A stretch of 64,000 nucleotides of DNA from positions 2,232,001 to 2,296,000 of the forward strand of contig QYRS01000008.1 of assembly GCA_006503535.1 (NCBI GenBank), given 5' to 3'. Positions 23,176 to 32,745 of this stretch are shown in pieces. This DNA comes from Arthrinium phaeospermum (taxonomy: Eukaryota; Ascomycota; Sordariomycetes; Amphisphaeriales; Apiosporaceae). Position 1 is the first letter of the stretch; each line of letters opens with the position of its first letter. The position numbers and the translations under genes are program-made. The notes below the pieces were generated by a model that was given only the letters and a program-made list of their open reading frames with translations, searched no databases and was not told where the DNA came from.

Positions 23176-25055
23176 TCAACCACAAACGAGCTCCTCACTA
23201 GTAAGCCCCGGCGCCTTATCATCCATAGCCGGCTCCTTGACCGCCTCCTCCCCGTCCGGCTTGGGCAGCTCCTCCGCCGCGGCCTTGCTACTATCGAGCG
23301 GCGCCGCGGCGGCGTCCTGCGCCTTTTGCTTCTGCTGCCGCTGCTCCTCCTCCAGCTTCTTCTTGTCCTTCTTGCTCAGGCTCAGCGCCCCCTTGGCGAG
23401 CGCCTCCTTCGGCAGCGGCCGCACGATCGGCTGCACGACCCACCAGGGCCGCTTGCACTGCTTCACCGTCGCCACGGAGCTTTCGGGGTCGTAGTCGGGG
23501 TCTTCTGTTGTTGTTTCTGTCTTGTTGCTCTCAACCTCCGCCTTCTTCTCCTCGGGCTTCTTGTCGCCATTGGTGGCCGAGGGAGGCACCTTTACAGCCG
23601 CGAGATCGGCCTCGACGCTCTGGCCATCCGTTTTCTCGTACTCGACCAGGCCGTCGGCGACCCGGCGCTCCACCCTGTCCAAGACGTCCTCGAACGCCGC
23701 AATGTCGCCGGGTCGGGCCCTGGCCAGGGCGTCGCGGATGTCGGTGTGCTTCGACACGAAGTGCCTCAGCAGGTGGAAAAGATGCGGTCGCATGGCCAGC
23801 AAGTTGGGATCAGTGCACGACTTCGGCTTGCCGCCGCCACCACCCTCCTTCTTCCGCTTCTTCCTCGCCGGGCCTTCCTCCTCTGCATCCTCACCATCTT
23901 CCGCCGCGTTGTCTTCGTTCTTTTGGAAATAGACAGTTTGGTCGCCGTCACTCGTTGCAAACAGCGGCTTCCGCGACGGCGGCTCTTGCTGCAGGACGTG
24001 CTTGTGGATAATGTTCATGTAGCGCCGGAACACGGCGTCGACCCGGTACCCGCCGCGGCCGTCCTTGCCCCGCCAGTACTCACGCCCCTCCTCGCCGACG
24101 GGCGGCGCCGAGCCGAAGATGGCCGGGTCGCTGAGGTTGCCCTCGGCGCTCATGACGGCGTCGGCCCCCGTGGCCTCGAGGCACTTCTCGATGTCGCCCG
24201 GCTGCAGGATGTTGCCGTTGGCGAAGATGACGGTGTCCTCGGGCAGGTTCTCGCGCAGGTAGCGGATGAAGGACCAGTCGGCGACGCCCGTCAGGTGCCC
24301 CTTTTGCTCGCGCCGCCGGCCGTGGACGGTGATGATGCTGGCGCCCGCCTTCAGCACGTTCTGGGCGTAGGCCAGGGTCTGCTCCTTGGTCTCGAGGACG
24401 CGGATCTTGGCGGTGACGGGGATGGGCAGGTTATTGTGCAGGTTGTTGATGAGGCGGAACACGAGGTCCTGGTCCTCCTGCAGGAAGGCGCCGTAGTGGC
24501 CCTTGCGGGCGATGCCCTGGGGGCAGCCCAGGTTCAGGTCGACGGCGTCGCAGTAGGGGACGGCGTGGCGGGCGGCCGCGAGCAGGTGGGCCGGGTCGTT
24601 GGCGCAGAACTGCACGAACAAGGGGCGGTCGAAGGCCGGGTTGCCGTCGAGGTGCAGCGTCGGGTCCTCGGCCGAGACGGTGGACTGGAAGTGCGACTCG
24701 CGGTACTTGGGCGTCTCCTCGAACAGGCGGGCGTGGAACATGGGGGTGTAGGCGAGGAGTTTGGCGTTCTCGGCGGGGGTCATGAAGGAGCGGGAGAGCA
24801 TACGCCAGGCCTGCAGTTGCCATTGTCGCATTGAGGTTAGCCGTGCTGCAACATCCACGATTGGGATTGGGATTGAGGTTTGCGCTTTGGGAATAACAGA
24901 GAGAAGAAACATACAAATTCCGACTGGTCTACCATAGGGGCCACGACGAACTTGGGGCTGCCTATGCTCTCGTAGAAAGCCCTGCCATGGAGTTTGGGCT
25001 TGGTCGCAGTCGGAGTCGCTGCGACGGCAGGGTTGGCGTTAGCATTGGAAGCCAT
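23176..25055 (-). CDS. dus1: tRNA-dihydrouridine synthase Dus1
   Basis: Two exons on the minus strand, 25055-24915 and 24810-23176, give 591 aa. The intron has a GTATGT donor and a CTAAC branch before CTGCAG. The TIM-barrel flavoprotein begins near residue 27 with FYESIGSPKFVVAPMVDQSE. The catalytic cysteine is C143 in NLGCPQGIARKGHYGAF. The HGRRREQKG motif near 195-203 and VMSAEGNL mark FMN and phosphate contacts. A Lys-rich disordered stretch interrupts the C-terminal half, and the last 130 residues are charged and low-complexity. Family knowledge: Dus1 reduces uridines 16 and 17 of the tRNA D-loop using FMN and NADPH. The ATG at 25055 gives the usual cytosolic start. The reading frame stays open upstream for more than 50 codons without an ATG and encodes an Arg-rich, presequence-like segment. 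Confidence 0.92.
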
Positions 25056-26073
25056 GCTGGCAAAGCCTCGGACGAGCAGTCTCCAGTTTGGGGCGGCCCC
25101 GCGAACACAGAGCTTTCGAACGACCTCCAGATTGGCTTTGTTGGCTTTTGCTCGTGGTCGTGGGCAGAGGCGCAAGTGAGGGTGTCCGTTGTCGGTGTAA
25201 TCGCAATTCTTCTTCTTATCTTCTTCTCACCTTGAACTTTTTTTCTTGGGGATGAACCGGCGAAGGCTTAATTATGACAGGGGTAGGGTGAATTGGTGGG
25301 GTTCGTCCCGCTGTGGGGTCCATTACGATCACCCCCACGCTCAGTCCCACTTGCAGCCTGTCTATTACCTATCTTCAGTCGAGAGACTCCAGCATCTTCA
25401 TCCTCTTGTGTGTCGCCTCTCCAAAGTCAAGATGGAGACGGTTCCCCTCTTTACTCTTGCCTACTTCTGAAAATCAACTTCAAATGATGGCTGTTAAAAG
25501 TAGCATATAAATACATATATACATCTAACCGCTTCTTTTTCCCTTATTCTTTTTTTATTTTTCATAGTGGCTCGCTTATGAAAGCAGCAAGACCAGTGAG
25601 GAAGAAGCTCCCATTGGGCACTGGCGCCTGCGGCATCTGCCCTGGCTGCAGTTCCTGAGAGCTCTCAAGAAGTAGCTTAGGCCGAGGCGCTTCGACCGCG
25701 TGCTCGGAAACCTCAAGACATTCAAAATAGAACGATCCAGCACCGCGCGCTTCGGGTCCCGGGGACTCTTCAAGCGAGGTTTCGTCGGGAAGAGTAGCCG
25801 CAAGATCAGACAATAGCTCCAGGTAGGAATGTTCCACAGGGAGGGGAAGACCATCTTGTAAGAGGAAGGCTTGTTACTAAGATTACGGAGCGAGGAATGG
25901 TGTACTGCAACATCTTATGGAGATCTGGGCGTTATAGGATGAGATGACCTCTGAGGTATAACGCGGTCTAGCCTCGGATTTCCACAATGGCCGGGGTGAC
26001 AACAGTCATATAAGTACTTGGACATAACAAAACTCTCTAAAACTTGACAGTCTCTCCCGATCGAAGGGCTACA
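25056..26073. other. Intergenic region between dus1 and the FAD oxidoreductase gene
   Basis: The 5' flank of dus1 and the 3' flank of the FAD-oxidoreductase gene. It contains one coding-like minus-strand frame, listed separately at 25562-25837, and is otherwise AT-rich and featureless. Confidence 0.4.
25562..25837 (-). CDS. Unassigned coding-like frame, possible terminal exon
   Basis: A minus-strand frame of 91 codons with balanced, acidic, protein-like composition. The first residues are MEHSYLELLSDLAATLPDET. The frame is open upstream to about 25860, where TAGTAAC followed by pyrimidines and ACAAG resembles the 3' end of an intron, so this may be the last exon of a gene. No upstream exon could be fixed in the short gap before the oxidoreductase stop at 26074. 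I do not recognise the protein. Confidence 0.25.
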   Translation of the reverse strand: MEHSYLELLSDLAATLPDETSLEESPGPEARGAGSFYFECLEVSEHAVEAPRPKLLLESSQELQPGQMPQAPVPNGSFFLTGLAAFISEPL

Positions 26074-28106
26074 CTAGACATTGGACAAAAGGAAGCCGCC
26101 ATTCTGGCGTTTCTGGAAGAGCTGCGTGGGGTCATACTTGAGCGAGATCTCCTTCAATCTCGCAACATTCTCCGCCCCATAGGTAGCGAGCGGGCTCTGG
26201 TCCCGCGAGGCATCGTTCATGTACAGGAACGGCAAATGCAAGCCGCGCTCCTGCCCAAGCTTCTTCCACTGCTCCGTGGTCTCGACGGAGACCGAACGCA
26301 CCTTTTCGTCGTCCTTGGGGTCAGTCCAGTCGACGAGTGTTGTCCACCCTTTGGGGCACACCACCCAGCTTCGTTAGCGTGGCCGAGGCGCAAAAGCTGG
26401 TCGGAAAGGTAGGTAGGTATGCGATCGCACTCACAGATATGATTCTCCGCCGGGATGCCCATAGAGTTACCTCCCCGGGCCAGCCCCTGCGCAGCCACGT
26501 TGGGAACGACTGGCTGGATGACGAAGGTCTGGTTCGCCCCGGTCGCCTCTCGTGCCGCTAGTGCCCTGGTTCGCCAAAACCTGTACACGTCCTCGTACAA
26601 CCGTGCGTCGATACGTGAACTAGCTGCACGGTAGTCATGCCTATGTGCGATATGTGAGCCATCAATCCATGGCTACGGGGACAGTTCGGGCTCTTACCGC
26701 ATGGGTTGGCTGGGGGACACGCTCGCGAGGATCGTGGCCAGTGACTGAAACGTGCCGATGGTCGACGGGACAGCGATCTGGAGGGGCTCCAGGCGGTAGA
26801 ATGGGGCGAAAGCTTCCGGTCTTTCGACAGGTGCCGAGTACTGGAGGACGACGGTGATGGCATCGGGAGTCATGATCAGACTTGCGGTGGACTTGGTGTC
26901 ACTTGCGCCGCTGTTCTGCCAGAGGACGTGGGCATCTGTCGCAGCAAGTTAGTAGTAGACTGGTCCGGGTGTGATATGGATGCGACGACCTACCCAAGAC
27001 AGTGGCAAGATCATCTACCGAGTAGACTCTCATTTCGTACCATATCTTCCGAGCTGGAATTGCGTAGACATCGATCCGGGTTACGACGCCGAAGTTTGGC
27101 CCGCCTCCCTTGAGGGCCCAGAACAAGTCGCTGTTCTCCTCCGCGTTGGCATTGACCGTAGTGCCATCAGCCAAGACAACCTAGGATGAGTTAATACGAG
27201 CGGAAATCAACGAGGCCTGAGCTTTCTTCTTCTTTGCACGATCTCACCTCGAAGTTGTGAACATTGTCTGCGGCGGTGCCCAGTTCCGCCATGAGATGGT
27301 GGAGGCCGCCTACAGATGTTGAGCTACCAAGCAGCCAAGAGGGTTTGCGACTTACCACCCAGTATCAGCCCCGAAACGCCCACAGCAAGAATACGGCCTC
27401 CCACGACATCAACTCCCTGGGGAGTGAGAGCTTCCAGGACATCACCCCACCGGCCCCCGGCCCCAAGGCTGGCGATGCTTTTGTCCTGGCTCAGACGGAC
27501 GGCATTCATACGCTGAAGGTCCAGCAAGATGCCTTTTGCATCGATACTGGACGCGCCTGGCTTGGGCGAGTGGCCCCTGCTGCGGACGGCGAAGTTGATG
27601 TCAAAGTGCCCGAAAATCTTGAGGGCTTTGGACACATCGGCGGCGCTTGCCGGTTGGATGATGCAGTAGGGGCTGGCAACGCATGCTTGGGACCTGTCTT
27701 TCAACGATTAACAGAGGGCGGTCTGGTTAGGATACAACGACGGATGTATATACCAGTTCTCGTGGACCACGGTCTCGTCCAGGGGCGAGGTGTCGACGCG
27801 GTCATGGCCCAGGGCCATCTCGGCGGCGCGGCAGGCCTGCTCCAGACCGGACCCGGCGGCAGACTTGGCAATTTCATCTTTGAGGCACTGAGCCTGCGAG
27901 GCCGACAAGGCTAGGCTGGAACAGAATGCGTCGAAGCGGGCGTCCATGTTGTTTCGCTTGGCTGAGTTGCCGTCGGGCGGGACAGAATGGGCGGTGGCCA
28001 AGTGAACCGTGGTCAAACCAAGACTGGCCGTGTTTTGTAGATTGATAAGTAAGGAGCAGGACCAACAGCATAGCAGCCGGTAGAGATGTTGGGTCGATAG
28101 CCCCAT
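26074..28106 (-). CDS. Berberine-bridge-like FAD-linked oxidoreductase, probably secreted
   Basis: Seven exons on the minus strand join in phase: 28106-27754, 27693-27356, 27309-27248, 27180-26994, 26935-26698, 26640-26435 and 26348-26074, giving 552 aa. The N-terminus has a hydrophobic signal-like segment at about 9-30. Then come [13 protein letters not shown], the FAD-binding block AVRSRGHSP with the expected flavin-linking histidine at 159, [46 protein letters not shown] and the C-terminal BBE block ending [16 protein letters not shown]. Where bicovalent members carry a second flavin-linking cysteine before VGVGG, this protein reads [11 protein letters not shown], so attachment is probably through histidine only. 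Family knowledge: such enzymes oxidise alcohols, carbohydrates or specialised metabolites with O2. The neighbouring SDR and thioesterase suggest specialised metabolism. The substrate is unknown. Confidence 0.87.
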
Positions 28107-28565
28107 ATCAGGCTGCGAGAAGTGTCGCTCATCACTGTTGGCTACCTGGATTACAAATAACGAGGCAGTTGGGCGACGTGCAGAATGTCGACCTGGGCGT
28201 TTCTGATAAAGGGTGGCGTAAGTATGTGGGCCTGTACGACGTCTATTACAGATCACAGAGGCAAGGGGGAAAAGGGATGGCAGAAGGGAGAAGGCAAAAG
28301 GCGGAAGGGAGGGCCGGGCAGCAAGGGGAAGGACTTGTCATATTAGCAAGACAGAGAAATATGGCCGTACGTCGTGTCAACAACGAATGTATATAGTTCC
28401 ATAGGTTCTAACTGGGCTTATAGAGTGTGGGCTTATGGTGTGTGTATAACATTGATATAAACATCCTGCTGTCACCTTATTGACGTGAACTAATCTCAAT
28501 CTCTGACTTTCGGTACCCAGATATCACGCCAGCACCTCTCTACGAGAATCCCATCCCCTGCCGCA
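28107..28565. promoter_or_regulatory. Shared divergent promoter region of the FAD oxidoreductase and SDR genes
   Basis: The two start codons are 459 bp apart and face away from each other, so one short region must drive both. It contains a purine-rich stretch around 28255-28330 and a TATAAA-like element at 28456. No regulator site could be identified with confidence. Confidence 0.45.
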
Positions 28566-29648
28566 ATGGGAACTGTCATTATCACTGGAGCCAATGGCTC
28601 TCTGGCTACTCCAGCTGCCGAGTTCCTCCTCCAAGAACACCCCGACATGACTGCCATCTTCACCGTCAGGGATCCTTCAGACTCCGATGCAAACACCGTC
28701 CATCTACGCCAGATTCTCGCGCGATACCCCAACGTCAAGACCGCCATCCATGCGCTTGACCTCGGCAATCTGGCTGCCGTACAGAGGTTTGCCGATGACA
28801 TAGCCAGCGGCATCACCGACGCACAATACCCCCCTCTCAGGGCCATCGTTTGCAACGCTTTCTACTGGAACCTCGTCGGAGGCCCCGACTTTACCGACGA
28901 TGGCTACGAGAAGACCTTCCAGGTGAACCATGTCGCCCACGCCGACCTGGTCCTGAGGCTCTTGGGCCACTTTGGACCTGGTGGCCGCGTCGTGCTGTTT
29001 TCTAGCGATGCCCACTGGCCAGGCAAGAACTCGCTCGAGAAGATCCCACCAGAGATCCCTTCAGACCTTGAGCGTCTGGTCAAGCCGCCCCCGGATCCCG
29101 CGGACAAACACGCCGCCCTCTGCTTCCAGAGATATGCGAACTCCAAGCTTGTCATCACCTCTTGGGCGTATGCTCTGAATCGACATCTGCTGAACGTACG
29201 TCTCCGCGCCCCATTCCCCCCCCCCCCCCCCCCAAGATTTCCCATCCATGCTCATCGTTGTTCTGACACTGTGCTTTGGCTTCCCCAGGATCCGGCCCTC
29301 AGCCATATCACCGCCGTCGCCATCAACCCCGGCAACCTTTCCGACTCCCGCGCCCTGCGCACCAACACCCCCGGGGCTTTGAAGGCGGCCCAGCGCCTCG
29401 TGATCCAGCCCTTGATGCCTGTCCTGCGTCTGCTTTCCGACCCGACGATGCGCACTTCGCGCCCGGCCGGCGAGGACGTCATGAAGCTCGCCCTGGGCAC
29501 AGCCCACCCCGGCGAGCGAGGCTTCTTCACCCACTTGAGAAAGGAGGCGAGCTCGCCCGAGAGTCTGGACGAGGGGAAGCAGGAGGAGCTATGGGCCAAG
29601 ACCCTCGACTGGACGAAAGTCTCGCCACGGGCAGTAGTACGGCCATGA
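28566..29648 (+). CDS. Short-chain dehydrogenase/reductase
   Basis: Exons 28566-29195 and 29289-29648 join in phase to 329 aa. Motifs in order: a cofactor-binding TGANGSLA at 7-14, which varies from the usual TGxxxGxG; CNAFYW at 96-101 in place of NAG; SSD at 146-148 with the catalytic serine; and YANSK at 190-194 with the catalytic Tyr and Lys. NPGNLSDSR follows the active site as in fungal retinol-dehydrogenase or WWOX-like SDRs. Family knowledge: NAD(P)-dependent reduction or oxidation of carbonyl or alcohol groups. It diverges from the FAD oxidoreductase gene, so co-regulation and a shared pathway are likely but inferred. The 93-nt intron contains a run of 18 C residues, which makes the assembly there uncertain. 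Confidence 0.88.
   Translation: MGTVIITGANGSLATPAAEFLLQEHPDMTAIFTVRDPSDSDANTVHLRQILARYPNVKTAIHALDLGNLAAVQRFADDIASGITDAQYPPLRAIVCNAFYWNLVGGPDFTDDGYEKTFQVNHVAHADLVLRLLGHFGPGGRVVLFSSDAHWPGKNSLEKIPPEIPSDLERLVKPPPDPADKHAALCFQRYANSKLVITSWAYALNRHLLNVRLRAPFPPPPPPRFPIHAHRCSDTVLWLPQDPALSHITAVAINPGNLSDSRALRTNTPGALKAAQRLVIQPLMPVLRLLSDPTMRTSRPAGEDVMKLALGTAHPGERGFFTHLRKEASSPESLDEGKQEELWAKTLDWTKVSPRAVVRP
29216..29233 (+). repeat. Poly-C run inside the SDR intron
   Basis: About 18 consecutive C residues. Its length may be an assembly artefact or truly variable. It lies inside the intron and does not alter the reading frame. Confidence 0.7.
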
Positions 29649-29848
29649 AATTTTAGATTTCGGGTTTGCGCTGGTATCAGCTGACGAGGCAAAGGTCTGG
29701 GCAACCGCTTTGTGGCCCCAGCGCCAAAATAATACCCCGACTATCACTGCATGCTTTCTTGTGTTCTTCGTCGGTCGCGTGACGTTCCTCCAGCCGGCTT
29801 GGTTGGAAAGCATGATTTATGTGATGATCCCCGTGCTAGTATGTCCAT

Positions 29849-30128
29849 ATGAATCTTCGGTCTGGGGTCGGAAAGCCCCTGATAAAGATCACGGTCGTCG
29901 AGGACGTGATCTGGTTCCAAGGAGTCCTCGCCTCCGCATGGCTGTATCCCCTCATGTCGGCCGCCATCAGAACCTCCATCGTCCTCTTTTTACCTCAAGA
30001 CGTTCGGCACTCGAGCAAACCGATACACGAGATACTCTCTATGGAATCTACTGGCCTGCCAGGGCCTCTATGTCGTCGTTTTCACCATCCTCCCGGACTC
30101 CATATGCTCGCCCGTCCAATACCTGTAA
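29849..30128 (+). pseudogene. Remnant of a fungal rhodopsin-domain (PTH11-like) 7TM protein
   Basis: Frame 1 from 29849 reads about 47 residues including VIWFQGVLASAWLYPLMSAA and the helix end RTSIVLF. At the T5 run at 29987-29991 the frame breaks; in the next frame the homology goes straight on with FYLKTFGTRANRYTRYSLWN, then a helix containing VVVFTILPD and the family signature CSPVQYL, before a TAA at 30126. These match helices and loops in the middle of fungal rhodopsin-domain proteins, of which the PTH11-like receptors are members. The N-terminal and C-terminal thirds are missing. One extra T explains the frame break, but the lost ends show it is a true relic. Confidence 0.7.
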
Positions 30129-30232
30129 TAGGATAAAATAGTATTCGATCCGCTCAGGTCGGCTGGACGCGACCCTCCGATCTAAGTTGGACATATCAAA
30201 TCCTGACCCAGACATCTCGTCCACCCAGACGC

Positions 30233-31311
30233 TCAAAGAGCGGCCTTTGCCTTCGCGCCTCCGTCGCCTCCCAACTTCCGACCCACGTCGAGAGCGAGGA
30301 CGACCTGCCGCGCCAGACAAAGATACTCCATCTTCTCGTTACATATAGTGATATCGAGATCCATCCTCCCCGCCTCCAGCATGCGCGTCGCCGCCCTCGT
30401 AAAGGTCCACCGCACGCCCTCCGCGGGAAGCCGCCGCTTGAACTCGATGTCCAGCGTGACGGTGTTGTTGAACACGCTCGACCCGGCCAATTCCCTGTAC
30501 GAGTTGGTCAGGACGGCCGGACGCCCCGGGTTCTCCCGGGCCGCCGCCCGGATCTTCTCGAAGTTGCGGCGCGCGTCGTACAGGCCGTGGTTGTTCAGGA
30601 GGGTGTCCGACAGCGACGGGACGCAGTCGGTCATCAGGGCCAGGTAGGTGGCGTCCATGCGCTCGTCGCCGCCGCCCTGGAACGTGTTCCACGCGTCGCA
30701 GATGCCGGCGGTGGGGAAGCCGCTGTTGAGCACCAGCTGCCGGCGGGTGAAGGGCAGGACCTCGCCGGCGACGATGGCCGGCAGCCAGTGCTCGTCTGGC
30801 TGATGGGCCAGGACCTTGGCGAAGTCCGGGACGGGCGCGGGCGGTGGGTGGAGTGTCCAGGCGGATGGGACGGTCGGGCCGACGAGCTTGTCGAAGTTGG
30901 TGGCCGTGGCCTGCGCCGCCACTCGTAGCTTTCCCCTCTGCGACAGTTCCAGTCGGAGGGTGCTCGTGGCGGCGCCGAGCTTCAGGTCGGAGATGGTGAC
31001 AAGGCTATCGCACAGCTCACAGGGGCGAAGGAAGTCGTAATGAAGCGCAAGTATATCCGGTTGGTCCTTGGCGGCGACCGTGGTAGAGAGATGGGTTGAC
31101 GCAGCGTGGTGGATTACTGCAGCCACGGCGCCTCCATGTAGAGCTAGAACACAGTTATCAATACGCTACTTCGTGAGATGAAGCAGCAGGCTGCAGAGGA
31201 ACGATACGACATACTGCGACCCAGAGACCAGTCCGTATGGTAGGAGGCACTGTAAGTGTGTGAGGTGATCTGCTTGAGGTTGATCTGGTCCTGGAGGATG
31301 TTCTTCATCAT
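30233..31311 (-). CDS. Acyl-CoA thioesterase-like hotdog protein
   Basis: Exons 31311-31215 and 31143-30233 on the minus strand join in phase to 335 aa. The junction restores the block WSLGRTLHGGAVAAVI at about 28-43, where the HGG turn is the hallmark of TesB/4HBT_3 double-hotdog thioesterases. Further family-like blocks are LALHYDFLRP near 70, the second hotdog beginning DEHWLP, and TLDIEFKRRLP followed by RWTFTRAATRMLEAGRMDLD near the end. Family knowledge: such proteins hydrolyse acyl-CoA or acyl-ACP thioesters, and fungal members often sit in specialised-metabolite loci. There are two ATGs in tandem at the start; the first was used. It sits next to SDR and P450 relics, which suggests but does not prove a common pathway. 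Confidence 0.8.
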
Positions 31312-31739
31312 GGCGTACGTGCAGCTATGATGAGGCGATTGGAATCGCGATTGCGGTTAGTTGCTAGACGGAAAGGTTTCAGGGAATTGGAAAATCAGGG
31401 AGCCGATAATATTTGGATTGAGCGGAAGAGACGTGGTGGTTTGGTAGGCATGTCACGTTCGTATATATTGCATCTTCGAACCCCGGCCTGAGCAGTTGGT
31501 CAGCGTCGCAGGGTCTGAGATGGGGAAGGGGAGAGACGGTGCAGAGCCTCGGCTTTCACAACTACCTTAATTCCTAGGTAGGTAATCAATCGGGCTTCGT
31601 CTGTGATGCCAAGTCATCCCTTTTGAACATGCGCTCGCTGTATGGATTACACGACGACCCCTTGCTTCAACTTAGTGTGCTCTGCTGCACCCTTTTATAT
31701 CGCACTGTCACATTATAAAACCACATGCATCTGACGATG
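31312..31739. other. Upstream region of the thioesterase gene
   Basis: Promoter-like and AT-rich, with no gene supported. Confidence 0.4.
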
Positions 31740-32088
31740 CTATGCGGCAAGGAAATAAATGGGTTCTCGCCACGTTCCTTTGATATCGGAATACCTCCCG
31801 AAACAAATATCTCCCAGGACCTCAAAAGAAAGTGCATCGGTCGCTCTGGCGCGATCTACCGGAACCGACCATTCTGTGTCGCAATTCTCGACAAGAAGCT
31901 GGTGCCAGCGGCTCACATGCGGAATAGTGAAAGTCGACGCAGCACATATCGAGCTTCCCGTTAAGGAGATATTCAGCGATTTGAGCATCCGGGCATGCTC
32001 CTTGACGTCTCCCGTGTTGAGAGTATCCCGGCCCTTGTCGTTACATCTCCACGCTGTATAGAAGTCACTTCTTCACACGTTCGACTCG
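31740..32088 (-). pseudogene. Cytochrome P450 remnant (N-terminal third)
   Basis: On the minus strand an open frame carries KSDFYTAW-like, NTGDVKEHARMLKSLN and then RWHQLLVENCD and ATDALSFEVLGDICFG, the order seen between the B and F helices of fungal P450s. A stop lies just upstream of SDFYTAW, while the neighbouring frame continues the homology with VERVKK, so there is at least one frameshift. The frame ends at 31740 long before the I-helix, ExxR and heme-cysteine regions, none of which was found. It is a relic without the catalytic core. Confidence 0.7.
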
Positions 32089-32224
32089 GTGCTGTCAATG
32101 TCAATGTAGGTATTCGGGTTCTGATTCGGGTCGCGATGCGGAACCGTGTTCGGCTCTGGGGGGATCTTGTCACCGTAGGTCTGAAAGTGTCACAATATGT
32201 ATCACCAAAACAGATCTTTCTAAT

Positions 32225-32343
32225 ACATACGACCATATCCTGCTGAATACTAGGGATCCCGTCCGCTCTCCCATATATAAGCAGCAGAGAGCCGAATTAG
32301 TACTAGGGTCGGTGACGACCTGGGAATCCTCGGTGTTGTATGT
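32225..32343 (+). rRNA. 5S ribosomal RNA gene
   Basis: 119 bp beginning ACATACGACC and ending GTTGTATGT; these ends pair as helix I. Inside are the conserved GGGATCCCGTCCGCTCTCCC loop, a TAAGC block, and AGTACTAGGGTCGGTGACGA followed by CCTGGGAATCC. CTGCTG at the 5' side pairs with CAGCAG. Relative to the usual GTGGGTGACCAC hairpin both arms are changed together, GTCGGTGACGAC, which keeps pairing and argues for a working gene. A T-rich pol III terminator follows. Dispersed single 5S genes are normal in Pezizomycotina. The gene lies between protein-gene relics. Confidence 0.9.
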
Positions 32344-32357
32344 TTTTGTCTTTTTGG
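32343..32357 (+). terminator. RNA polymerase III terminator of the 5S gene
   Basis: Two T5 runs separated by GTC directly after the 5S 3' end, the standard pol III stop signal. Confidence 0.7.
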
Positions 32358-32402
32358 CTTTTGCCCACTGTTTGTTTTAGTATGTAGCAGCTTGCGATGC
32401 AG

Positions 32403-32745
32403 TCAGAAGCTTGAATTTGCGCCCTTGATGCTCTCGAGACCGTTTTTAACTTCCTTCAAATCCTTGAAGGCTTTGCTTCCGGGTGTCTTGTTGCTGGAGG
32501 GCTCCGGGACGTCCGCCGACCGCTTGGCGACGTTTCCCGGTGCGGATGACGGGGCTTTCTAGATCCTTTTATAAGTCCCTGGCTCAGCTTGTCAATTCTA
32601 GCTAGATGGAAGACCTTCACGCACAGGCTACTCTCGTTACGTCTTCAGAAGCCAGAGGCTTCTTCACTTTGGTCTTCTTCTTCTGAGCTGAGGCCTACTC
32701 GACCAAGAAGACGGCCGGGGGTGGGACAAATTCAGCGAGCAGCAC
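32403..32745 (-). pseudogene. Decayed Lys-rich coding remnant with an intact intron
   Basis: On the minus strand a coding-like exon (32745-32641) reads EFVPPPAVFLVE, then a TAG, then ASAQKKKTKVKKPLASED up to a GTAACG donor. After an 82-nt intron ending in CTAG the frame continues in phase at 32558 with KAPSSAPGNVAKRSADVPEP and stops at 32403 after ESIKGANSSF. The clean splice phase and protein-like composition suggest the C-terminal part of a real gene; the TAG suggests it is now broken. I do not recognise the family and find no upstream exons. Confidence 0.4.

Noticed and set aside
23326..24834. Plus-strand frame of 502 codons opposite dus1
   Set aside because: Antisense shadow of dus1; Leu/Val/Gly low-complexity translation.
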